Of a stretch of DNA of 5,094 bases, positions 1 through 5,094 are shown in pieces. Under the pieces are notes generated by a model. That model worked only from the letters and a program-made list of their open reading frames with translations. It searched no databases and was not told where the DNA came from. The DNA comes from Pseudomonadota bacterium (GTDB taxonomy: Bacteria; Pseudomonadota; Gammaproteobacteria; Burkholderiales; Sulfuricellaceae): NCBI GenBank assembly GCA_021783895.1, contig JAJXTJ010000130.1, positions 1-5,094 of the forward strand, written 5' to 3'. A program made the translations under genes and the position numbers. The number at the start of each line of letters is the position of its first letter. Positions within the stretch are counted from its first letter, which is position 1.

Positions 1-42
1 ACTGATGAAGTACGTGCCGCGCTTGCCATCCTGGCCGCTTGA
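1..42 (+). CDS. C-terminal end of an upstream gene, product unknown (partial)
   Basis: Frame 1 is open from the window edge to a TGA at 40-42 and reads TDEVRAALAILAA, a short Ala-rich, probably helical tail. The next ORF has its ATG 11 bases after this stop, which fits a same-strand operon. In P4-like elements the gene just upstream of the primase is often a small regulator, but 13 residues cannot identify the family. The gene may equally be unrelated, or the open frame may be chance. Confidence 0.45.
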   Translation, partial: TDEVRAALAILAA

Positions 43-53
43 TAGGGGCAGCT

Positions 54-272
54 ATGACCACAAAAACAAAAAGCCGCAACGGGGCGAACCGTGCGGCTTC
101 AAAACTACGTAACAAGTTGAATTTTATCAGCACAGCCACCTGGGTGTTGGAGTACTCGGTTGCAGAGGCTCTTCAATTCCATGAAACGCACCGGCGGTAC
201 GTCTCGTGTGTGGCTTGTCGCACTGCGCTTGCCGTGCTTCGGCTGCTGACGGGAGGGCTGCATCATGCCTGA
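54..272 (+). CDS. Small hypothetical protein (72 aa) leading the primase operon
   Basis: I do not recognise this protein. The ATG at 54 follows a purine-rich AGGGG (44-48) at suitable distance; a TTG at 39 in the same frame is a poorer start because it overlaps the upstream stop. The N-terminal 25 residues are basic (many Lys, Arg, Asn). The middle contains EALQFHETHRRY and two Cys (VACR and the preceding SCV), and the tail is a hydrophobic stretch ending LTGGLHHA. No signal peptide or clear membrane helix is visible. Its stop (270-272) overlaps the primase start by 8 bases, suggesting coupling. In P4-like elements this slot commonly holds small cell-division-inhibitor (Icd/Kil-like) or derepression (Ash) genes, but I cannot match it to either. 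The first codons contain a strong hairpin (71-99), so part of the region may act as RNA instead of, or besides, coding. Confidence 0.5.
   Translation: MTTKTKSRNGANRAASKLRNKLNFISTATWVLEYSVAEALQFHETHRRYVSCVACRTALAVLRLLTGGLHHA
60..99 (-). terminator. Rho-independent terminator-like hairpin for leftward transcription
   Basis: AAGCCGCA (71-78) pairs perfectly with TGCGGCTT (92-99). Beyond a bulged A79, C80-G82 pair with C89-G91, leaving a 6-nt loop, so the stem is 11 bp and mostly GC. Read on the minus strand, the stem is followed by TTTTTGTTTTTG, the U-rich tail of an intrinsic terminator. On the plus strand there is no T tract after it, so it should not stop the operon. It lies inside the first codons of the 72-aa ORF, and no convincing minus-strand gene ends here. 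It may end an antisense RNA, or act as an mRNA structure near the start codon. Confidence 0.5.
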
Positions 273-1092
273 TCTGGCCGAACAATTCCGTAATGCAATC
301 GAAGCGGCGGGCCTGACACCACCGGATGTGATTGAAGCCGACGGCAAGCTGCGGCGCTTCGCCAGCAACGGTAAGCGGGGCGACGGCGCAGGCTGGTATG
401 TCCTGTTTAGCGATGGCATCCCCGCCGGATGCTTCGGCGACTGGCGCACGGGCTTTACCCAGACATGGCGGGCGGATATTGGGCGCGTCCTAACACCCGC
501 CGAGGAAGCGGCGCACCGGGACAAGGCGCAAGCCATGCGGCGCGAACGCGAGGCCGAGGAGGCCCGGCGCAAAGATGAAGCCAAAACTCGCGCGGTGGCG
601 ATCTGGAAGACGGCAACCCCCGCCCCCGACGATCATGCCTATCTGACCCGCAAAGGCATCAAGGCGCACGGCGCGAGGCTGCACAAGGGGGCGCTGCTGA
701 TCCCCATGCGCGCCGACGGCGTGATTCATTCGCTGCAATTCATCGGCGCGGATGGCGACAAGCGATTTCTGACCGGCGGGCGGGTGGCGGGCTGCTATTT
801 CAGCATCGGCGACACCCGAGGCGCGGCGGCGCTGTGCATCGCCGAGGGCTTTGCAACCGGCGCGACGATCCACCAAGCGACAGGCTACCCGGTGGCGGTG
901 GCTTTCAACGCGGGCAACCTGCTTGCCGTGGCGAAGGCGATGCGCGAGAAATTCCCCGACCTGCCTTTGATCCTGTGCGCGGACGACGACAGGCACACCC
1001 CGGGCAATCCCGGACTGACCAAGGCGACCGAGGCGGCGCGGGCTGTGGGCGGGCTGCTGGTGATCCCTAGTTTTGTGGGGGTGACGGCATGA
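265..1092 (+). CDS. Toprim domain primase-like protein (split P4 alpha/TraC type)
   Basis: The 275-aa protein probably supplies the priming function for element replication. Its C-terminal half is a Toprim fold: the conserved Glu lies in IAEGFATGATI (E194) and the metal-binding Asp pair in LCADDDRHTPGNPG (D240, D242), the signature of the Toprim_3-type domain in phage and plasmid primases. The N-terminal half has the FGDWRTGF segment (57-64) common to such mobile-element primases, then a charged helix rich in Arg/Glu/Ala (about 85-115) and the Y-L-x-x-K-G-I-K segment near 125-133. There is no Cys-rich zinc ribbon. The ATG at 265 is chosen because GGGAGG at 251-256 sits 8 bases upstream. The start overlaps the previous stop (ATGCCTGA), and the end overlaps the helicase start (ATGA). 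Polymerising activity is inferred from the family and context; the Toprim residues themselves are intact. Confidence 0.85.
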   Translation: MPDLAEQFRNAIEAAGLTPPDVIEADGKLRRFASNGKRGDGAGWYVLFSDGIPAGCFGDWRTGFTQTWRADIGRVLTPAEEAAHRDKAQAMRREREAEEARRKDEAKTRAVAIWKTATPAPDDHAYLTRKGIKAHGARLHKGALLIPMRADGVIHSLQFIGADGDKRFLTGGRVAGCYFSIGDTRGAAALCIAEGFATGATIHQATGYPVAVAFNAGNLLAVAKAMREKFPDLPLILCADDDRHTPGNPGLTKATEAARAVGGLLVIPSFVGVTA

Positions 1093-3119
1093 GCAACACC
1101 GACTTTAACGACATGGCGGCGCTGTCGGGCCTGGAGGCGGTAAAACGCGCCATAGCGAGCGCGGTGGCTTCGGGGACAGGCGAGGCTCAACACGGCACCG
1201 AAAACCCGATAGCGCGCGATCTGGCGGGCCTGCAAAACGCCGACACCGGAACAGGCGAACCGAAAGCGGCATTGATAAACATCGGGGTATCACAGGTATC
1301 AGGGGTGCAAGCCAGTAACGACGGGGTTTCTGCTGATACCCCTGCCGATGCTGACGAGGTATCTGGGGTATCAGCCACGGCGGCAAGCAAGATACCCGGA
1401 ATGGATGAGCGCCCATGCTTCCGCGTTTTCGATGGCTGGCTGGAACACGATGGCGGAAAGTATCGCCCAGGCGTTTGGCATTTCGGCATCAAGCCAGGCA
1501 AGAACGATGCGCCCCCAACTCCGACGGAAAACCGGGTTTGCTCGCCCCTGCATATCGAGGCCGTGACCTTCGACGGGCAGGACAACAACTTCGGGCGTCT
1601 GCTGCGCTTCAAGAACACGCTGGGGCGCTGGCGCGAATGGGCCATGCCGATGGAATTGCTGCGCGGTTCCGGCGACGACCTGCGCGGCGAACTGCTGGCG
1701 ATGGGCGTGGAAATCGACCCGACCGCCAAAACCCTGCTAGCGAATTACCTGCAATCCAAGCCGCCGAAGCGGCAGATGCGGTGCGCGCTTCAAGTCGGCT
1801 GGTGCGGCGATTCGTTCGTGCTACCGGATGCGGTTATCGGGACGGCGGCTTCGGACGTGATCTTCCAGAGCGGCGAGCGCGGATACGATGAACACACCAG
1901 GGCCGGGACACTTGCCGGATGGCGTGAGGAAATCGCGGCGCGTTCGGTCGGCAACACGCTTTTGCTGCTGGCGCTGTCCGCATCCTTCGCCGGGCCGATG
2001 CTGGAACGGTGCAATGCCGAGGGCGGCGGGGTGCATTTTGTGGGTGACTCTTCCACCGGCAAGACGACGCTACTGGAAGCGGGCTGTTCAGTATGGGGCG
2101 GCGCGAACTACCGCCGAAGCTGGCGGGCGACGGCGAACGGCATGGAAGGCGCGGCGGCGCTGTTCAATGATTGCCTGCTGGCCCTGGACGAAATCAGCGA
2201 GTGCGATCCGCGCGAAGTGGGGGCCATTGTCTATTCGCTGGGCAACGGACGCGGCAAGCAACGCGCCGGGCGGACGGGAAGCGCGCGGGCGGTAACGCGC
2301 TGGCGCTGTTTCGTCTTGTCGAGCGGGGAACGCACCATCGCCACCACGATGCAGGAAGGGGGACACCGGGCCAAGGCGGGGCAGGCGGTGCGGCTGCTGG
2401 ATATACCGGCGGCGCGGGTTCATGGCGCGTGGGACACGCTGCACAACTTACCGAGCGGCACGGCATTTTCGGATGCGATCAAGCGGGCATCGGTGACGCA
2501 TCACGGACATGCGGGGCGGGCCTTCCTTGAAAGGCTGACGCGCGACGGGCAAGACTTTTGCGCCCTGCTGGAACGGTTCAAGGGGCTTGCCGAGTTTTCC
2601 GCCGAGGGTGGCGAGGGGCAGGACAAGCGCGCGGCGGGACGCTTCGCCCTGCTGGCGCTGGCGGGTGAAATGGCGACCGAGTACGGCATCACCGGCTGGC
2701 CGGAAGGCGAGGCCATCAATGCGGCGGCTGAAGGTTTCAGGGTATGGCGAGCAGCGCGCGGGCGTGGCAACGATGAGCGGCGGCAAATCCTGGACAGAGT
2801 TTCAGGCTTTATCCAGCGGCACGGCGACGGGCGCTTTTCGGATGCTGACAACACCAGCGAAACCCAAATACGCGAGCGGGCTGGATGGTGGCGGGACGCC
2901 CACGAGGGCCGCGAATACCTGTTCACGGCGGAAGGAATGCGCGAAGCCCTGAAGGGATTTGACTTCAACCGGGCGCTAGATGCGTTGCAGGCATCCGGGG
3001 CGCTGCCCACACCTGGCGCCGACGGCAAGCGGGCGCGGTTCTATCGCATCGGTGGGCGAGGGGTGAAGCTGTATCCCCTCCAAGAGGACAAACTGGGGGG
3101 CGATCATGGCGCTGGCTGA
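1089..3119 (+). CDS. DUF927 domain helicase-like ATPase (replication protein)
   Basis: This 676-aa protein is a P-loop ATPase of the DUF927 family, helicase-like proteins found beside Toprim primases in prophages and integrative elements. The DUF927 region runs from about residue 110 (CFRVFDGWLEHDGGKY) to about 460. Walker A is GDSSTGKTT (319-327, K325), Walker B is LLALDEIS (D367, E368), a sensor-like strand is CFVLSSGER (407-415), and a candidate arginine finger is R435 in QAVRLLDIP. Residues 530-676 form a less conserved C-terminal part with helix-rich and basic segments, possibly DNA binding. Residues 66-96 are a low-complexity linker with Gly-Val-Ser repeats, encoded by iteron-like DNA. 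The start overlaps the primase stop by 4 bases, with GGGGGTGA just upstream. Together with the primase it likely forms the replisome core of the element; direction and substrate of unwinding cannot be read from sequence. Confidence 0.85.
   Translation: MSNTDFNDMAALSGLEAVKRAIASAVASGTGEAQHGTENPIARDLAGLQNADTGTGEPKAALINIGVSQVSGVQASNDGVSADTPADADEVSGVSATAASKIPGMDERPCFRVFDGWLEHDGGKYRPGVWHFGIKPGKNDAPPTPTENRVCSPLHIEAVTFDGQDNNFGRLLRFKNTLGRWREWAMPMELLRGSGDDLRGELLAMGVEIDPTAKTLLANYLQSKPPKRQMRCALQVGWCGDSFVLPDAVIGTAASDVIFQSGERGYDEHTRAGTLAGWREEIAARSVGNTLLLLALSASFAGPMLERCNAEGGGVHFVGDSSTGKTTLLEAGCSVWGGANYRRSWRATANGMEGAAALFNDCLLALDEISECDPREVGAIVYSLGNGRGKQRAGRTGSARAVTRWRCFVLSSGERTIATTMQEGGHRAKAGQAVRLLDIPAARVHGAWDTLHNLPSGTAFSDAIKRASVTHHGHAGRAFLERLTRDGQDFCALLERFKGLAEFSAEGGEGQDKRAAGRFALLALAGEMATEYGITGWPEGEAINAAAEGFRVWRAARGRGNDERRQILDRVSGFIQRHGDGRFSDADNTSETQIRERAGWWRDAHEGREYLFTAEGMREALKGFDFNRALDALQASGALPTPGADGKRARFYRIGGRGVKLYPLQEDKLGGDHGAG
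1284..1374 (+). repeat. Iteron block 1 (9-bp GGGGTATCA units), left arm of a 91-bp inverted pair
   Basis: Three adjoining 9-bp units occur at 1284-1292 (GGGGTATCA), 1293-1301 (CAGGTATCA) and 1302-1310 (GGGGTGCAA, degenerate). One inverted unit lies at 1334-1342 (TGATACCCC), and two more direct units at 1356-1364 and 1365-1373. CTGATACCCC at 1333-1342 and GGGGTATCAG at 1365-1374 are perfect inverse complements 22 bases apart. An isolated GATACCC follows at 1391-1397. The block lies wholly inside the DUF927 gene, where the 9-bp period keeps frame and encodes the Gly-Val-Ser linker. It matches 3146-3236 in reverse complement without gaps. Likely role: a binding site for the element's own replication protein, by analogy with P4 iterons. 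Confidence 0.75.
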
Positions 3120-3438
3120 TCTCCTGGAAAGACTGGAGCAGCGCGCTGATACCGCTGATACCCCCTGCAACCCCGGCGGGGTATTAGCGAACCCCGCGTC
3201 AATACTGGTTTGCACCCTTGATACCCCTGATACCCTAGAAAACATTAATAGCGAGAGTGAGACGCCCGAGTCTGAAACCTTCCCCGATGACCGGCGCACT
3301 TGCGACCAGTGCGCCAACCTGGACGGGCGGCGCTGTCTCGCTGCATGGCGGGGGGAAGTCGCGGCGAATCGGGACTATGAGCCAGTGCGGGACATTCCCC
3401 GGCGCTGCGAAGGCTATGCGCCGAAGGCAGATGAGTGA
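3106..3438 (+). CDS. Small four-cysteine protein, probable metal-binding C-terminal domain (110 aa)
   Basis: I know of no assigned function. A short N-terminal helix (MALADLLERLEQR) is followed by a disordered Asp-Thr-Pro and Glu-Ser-Thr rich linker (about 14-62) and a compact C-terminal domain with four cysteines: C66-x2-C69-x7-C77-x23-C101. The spacing suggests a zinc site, or less likely an iron-sulfur site. Conserved-looking residues include the W in CLAAWRGE and the run RDYEPVRDIPRRCEGY. Two further Cys (21, 36) fall in the linker. The ATG follows a run of six G (3095-3100) by 5 bases and overlaps the DUF927 stop by 14 bases, so the two genes are probably translated together. Residues 14-44 are encoded by iteron block 2. 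A replication accessory or regulator of the element is the natural guess, from position only. Confidence 0.75.
   Translation: MALADLLERLEQRADTADTPCNPGGVLANPASILVCTLDTPDTLENINSESETPESETFPDDRRTCDQCANLDGRRCLAAWRGEVAANRDYEPVRDIPRRCEGYAPKADE
3146..3236 (-). repeat. Iteron block 2, right arm of the 91-bp inverted pair
   Basis: On the plus strand the units read TGATACC-type: 3147-3155, 3156-3164, 3210-3218 (degenerate TTGCACCCT), 3219-3227 and 3228-3236, with one opposite unit GGGGTATTA at 3178-3186. Reverse-complemented, the block aligns without gaps to 1284-1374; I count 65 of 91 identical by hand, with identities concentrated in the iterons and in GGGTGCAA and CCAGTA. All six unit positions of block 1 are kept. 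Here the DNA encodes Asp-Thr-Pro tripeptides of the four-cysteine protein, unlike the Gly-Val-Ser peptides of block 1, so the likeness is at DNA level. Likely a second replication-protein binding site. Confidence 0.75.
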
Positions 3439-3511
3439 CTGGGCAGACCCCGGCAGGGGTGACGCGCAGTTGCACATGATCGCCAAAGTGAAAACCGAAG
3501 CCGGTGGATGA
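3431..3511 (+). CDS. 26-codon ORF at the operon end, possibly a truncated gene
   Basis: The ORF reads MSDWADPGRG then DAQLHMIAKV and KTEAGG. Its ATG overlaps the previous stop by 8 bases (ATGAGTGA), the same junction type as between the 72-aa protein and the primase, with GAAGG (3423-3427) close upstream. An M-S/T-D-x-A-D start followed by a Gln/Leu-rich helix is seen at the head of small DksA/TraR-type zinc-finger proteins of mobile elements, so this could be the stub of such a gene whose remainder was lost when the downstream DNA was acquired. That is a weak resemblance, and it may also be a genuine micro-protein or chance. Confidence 0.3.
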   Translation: MSDWADPGRGDAQLHMIAKVKTEAGG

Positions 3512-3567
3512 AAACCCAATCAAATCAAATGGACGAAGACGAAAATCTGCAAAAAATCGCAAAAAAA
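3508..3567 (+). other. A-rich junction between replication module and accessory region
   Basis: This 60-bp stretch is strikingly A-rich and poor in GC compared with the preceding operon, with runs such as CAAAAAATCGCAAAAAAATTA at its right end. An ATG at 3508 overlaps the preceding stop (ATGA) and opens a plus-strand frame beginning MKTQSNQMDEDENLQKIAKK. After position 3568 that frame merely runs antisense through the acidic-protein gene to 3792, so only its first twenty or so codons could be original. It may be the start of a gene cut off by the incoming DNA. No strong terminator is visible for either converging transcript. Confidence 0.4.
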
Positions 3568-4392
3568 TTACGTATGAAATTCGGCCTTTACCCTCGACCG
3601 CCATTTCGTCATGAAGTCCAGGCATTGCTCCCCGATCCACGCCACAAACTCCTCGTGCGAGGGCCAGCTTTGCTCGTCGTAATCCATCCCGTACTCATCG
3701 ATCCAGCGCAGGAAATCATCAGCCAGGACTGCAGCATAGTTAGCCAGCTCATCACCGTCCGAGAATGCGGCCTCCGCGATGTCGTCAAATGACATTTCCT
3801 CGAAGCGGATGTCCCTGTTCCATAAGTCCGTGACAATCGTGTCGGGTGGCATCAAGGCGACGAGGCGTTCGCGCAGTTCTTCGTCATCCTCGTCGTCGTC
3901 CTGTTCCTCTTCCTCGTCCTCGTCATCAGATGGTTCCCCATCCAAATAGGCGCTGATGTTTCTATTGGAATAATCCTGAGCAATCGATAGCAGGCGTTCT
4001 TGAACGATGAAGTTGGCGATGTCTTCGAGATCATAAGGGGGGGTGGGGTTGTCGCTTGGTCGATAACCGCCGGAGGTGTCTTCATTTTCAAGATCCCAAT
4101 GCCAATCCCACCCCTCATCGGTTTGCAGCCATAGAGCCACCAGGTCTCGCCCCGGCAATTTCTCCAGTTCGGAAAGCACCATCTCGTGCATGGTTTGGCG
4201 ATAGGTGTCCCAGAAAAAGCTCTCCTCGCCCTGTACTTGAACGCATATCTCCTCCCAGGCGTTCTCCAGCCCTGAATCATCGCCGGAAAGCGTATCGGTG
4301 CATTTCGTGAGTGCCGAAATCGCCTGTTCGGCAACGGTTGTTGCAGCAGCTACTGCATATTCTCGAATCAGATCTTTTTGTATTGCGCTCAT
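3568..4392 (-). CDS. Strongly acidic hypothetical protein (274 aa)
   Basis: I do not recognise the family. By hand count it has 71 Asp/Glu against 18 Lys/Arg, a net charge near -53. The N-terminal third (1-80) looks helical, with MSAIQKDLIREYAVAAATTV and a Trp/Tyr-containing segment FFWDTYRQTMHEMVL. Residues 91-120 are Trp- and Asp-rich (EGWDWHWDLENED). Residues 151-172 are almost all Asp/Glu. The C-terminal third repeats acidic-aromatic helices (SFDDIAEAAF, DDFLRWIDEYGMDYDE, WPSHEEFVAWIGEQ) and ends in a small basic tail (KWRSRVKAEF). No signal peptide or transmembrane helix is seen. The ATG at 4390-4392 is preceded by a purine-rich GGGAGGGGAAG (4399-4409 on the complement). Codon choice and GC are lower than in the replication genes, indicating separate origin. 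It faces away from hsdM. A DNA-mimic or restriction-linked role is possible but rests only on charge and position. Confidence 0.75.
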   Translation of the reverse strand: MSAIQKDLIREYAVAAATTVAEQAISALTKCTDTLSGDDSGLENAWEEICVQVQGEESFFWDTYRQTMHEMVLSELEKLPGRDLVALWLQTDEGWDWHWDLENEDTSGGYRPSDNPTPPYDLEDIANFIVQERLLSIAQDYSNRNISAYLDGEPSDDEDEEEEQDDDEDDEELRERLVALMPPDTIVTDLWNRDIRFEEMSFDDIAEAAFSDGDELANYAAVLADDFLRWIDEYGMDYDEQSWPSHEEFVAWIGEQCLDFMTKWRSRVKAEFHT

Positions 4393-4497
4393 CGTTGTCT
4401 TCCCCTCCCAGCATCAGCTTAGCCCGGTTTGTAATCGGCGGCCTTGCGTCCTCAGTTAAACTTCGGATCTTGAGATAAATACAACAACCTGGGCCGC
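4393..4497. promoter_or_regulatory. Divergent intergenic region between acidic-protein gene and hsdM
   Basis: This 105-bp spacer separates two genes transcribed away from each other, so it should hold the promoter of each. It is more AT-rich than the flanking coding DNA in its hsdM-proximal half (4455-4490, with TTAAACTT and GATAAATACAACAA). I see no pair of -35 and -10 boxes with good spacing on either strand, and no clear palindrome that would mark a controller-protein operator. The assignment rests on gene layout. Confidence 0.45.
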
Positions 4498-5094
4498 ATG
4501 AACCACCAGTCTCTCTCCGCCTTCATCTGGGCCGTCGCCGACCTCTTGCGCGGCGACTACAAGCAGTCCGAGTACGGCAAGGTGATCCTGCCGTTCACCG
4601 TCCTGCGCCGTCTGGACTGTGTGCTGGAGGCCACTAAGCCGGCGGTGCTGGCTGAATACGAAGCCAAGCAGAAGGCCGGGGTGAACCCGGAACCCTTCCT
4701 GCTGCGCAAGTCGGGGCAGAGCTTCTACAACACCTCGCCGCTCGACATGAAGAAGCTGATGGGCGACCAGGATCACATCCGCGAGAACCTCTACAGCTAC
4801 GTTCAGGCGTTCGCGCCCGCCGTGCGCGACCTGTTCGAGCGCTTCGACTTCCACACCCAGGTCGATCGCCTGCACAAGTGCGGGCTGCTGTATCAGGTGA
4901 CCGAGAAGTTCGCGCAGATCGACCTGCACCCCGAGACGGTGGACAACCACCAGATGGGACTGGTGTTCGAGGAACTGATCCGCAAGTTCGCGGAAATCTC
5001 CAACGAGACCGCCGGTGAGCACTTCACCCCGCGCGAGGTGATCCGGCTGATGGTCAACCTGATCTTCATCGAGGATGACGACGTTCTCAGCAAG
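4498..5094 (+). CDS. hsdM: Type I restriction-modification DNA methyltransferase subunit HsdM (N-terminal part)
   Basis: The frame is open from ATG 4498 to the window end (199 codons), so the gene is partial at its 3' end. HsdM is the N6-adenine methyltransferase subunit; with HsdS it forms the modification enzyme and with HsdR the restriction complex. The N-terminal HsdM_N helical domain is clear: SLSAFIWAVADLLRGDYKQ, then EYGKVILPFTVLRRLDCVLE, which are hallmarks of the family, followed by a long helical part to about residue 165. The N6-methylase domain begins at AGEHFTPREVIRLMVNL (172-188). The SAM-binding glycine motif and the catalytic NPP[FY] motif lie beyond the window. An in-frame stop at 4471-4473 and no other start in between make 4498 the only possible ATG. 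No strong ribosome-binding site precedes it. hsdS and hsdR are expected downstream but not seen. Confidence 0.93.
   Translation, partial: MNHQSLSAFIWAVADLLRGDYKQSEYGKVILPFTVLRRLDCVLEATKPAVLAEYEAKQKAGVNPEPFLLRKSGQSFYNTSPLDMKKLMGDQDHIRENLYSYVQAFAPAVRDLFERFDFHTQVDRLHKCGLLYQVTEKFAQIDLHPETVDNHQMGLVFEELIRKFAEISNETAGEHFTPREVIRLMVNLIFIEDDDVLSK

Noticed and set aside
105..584. Minus-strand 159-codon frame ahead of the possible leftward terminator
   Set aside because: It overlaps the well-supported primase frame, is Arg/Ser/Pro-rich as high-GC shadows are, and ends at 105 without features of a protein family.
1284..1397. Repeats as a CRISPR array or simple tandem repeat
   Set aside because: Units are 9 bp, occur in both orientations, lie inside an ORF and have no regular spacers.
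1415..1891. Alternative plus-strand frame within the DUF927 gene (158 codons)
   Set aside because: Out of frame with clear DUF927 motifs, Arg/Ala-rich shadow composition, and no domain signature.
3480..3560. Terminator for the acidic-protein gene
   Set aside because: On the minus strand only a 4-bp stem (ACCG/CGGT near 3494-3505) followed by a short T run is found, too weak to call.
3508..3792. Plus-strand 94-codon frame after the 26-codon ORF as an intact gene
   Set aside because: From 3568 on it is antisense to the acidic-protein gene; only its first codons could be a gene remnant, so it is noted as a junction.
4440..4497. Sigma-70 promoter for hsdM
   Set aside because: TTGCGT (4444-4449) and AT-rich hexamers are present, but no -35/-10 pair has both acceptable sequence and 16-18 bp spacing.
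4456..5022. Minus-strand 188-codon open frame opposite hsdM
   Set aside because: It is antisense to a clear HsdM coding frame; its Leu/Val/His-rich composition is typical of the shadow of a high-GC gene.

Overview
The window is a high-GC, tightly packed stretch of proteobacterial DNA (beta- or gammaproteobacterial in style). It looks like the replication module of an integrated mobile element, either a P4-like satellite or an integrative element, joined to an accessory region that carries a type I restriction-modification locus. No integrase, tRNA or attachment site lies inside the window, so the mobile nature is inferred from gene content.

Positions 1-3511 hold a plus-strand run of overlapping genes: the end of an unknown gene (1-42), a 72-aa small protein (54-272), a Toprim primase-like protein (265-1092), a DUF927 helicase-like ATPase (1089-3119), a small four-cysteine protein (3106-3438) and a 26-codon ORF (3431-3511). 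From 54 to 3511 every junction overlaps by 4 to 14 bases, so this is probably one translationally coupled operon. The Toprim and DUF927 proteins together resemble the primase and helicase halves of phage P4 alpha protein, encoded as two genes.

The most striking signal is not a gene. A 91-bp block near the 5' end of the DUF927 gene (1284-1374) recurs in inverted orientation in the 5' part of the four-cysteine gene (3146-3236). The match is ungapped, about 65 of 91 positions by hand count. Each block holds 9-bp iterons of the form GGGGTATCA in identical arrangement. The copies are read on opposite strands by the two genes, so shared peptide sequence cannot explain them. The layout recalls the paired iteron sites (ori and crr) needed for P4 replication and suggests a replication origin built into the coding sequence.

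Around 3511-3570 the character changes. The operon ends in a tiny ORF and an A-rich stretch, then comes a leftward gene (3568-4392) of visibly lower GC encoding a very acidic 274-aa protein that I do not recognise (71 Asp/Glu against 18 Lys/Arg). A 105-bp spacer separates it from a divergent, rightward hsdM gene (4498 to the window end), the N-terminal 199 residues of a type I DNA methyltransferase subunit. The second half therefore looks like cargo: a defence locus with an acidic companion protein placed behind the replication module.
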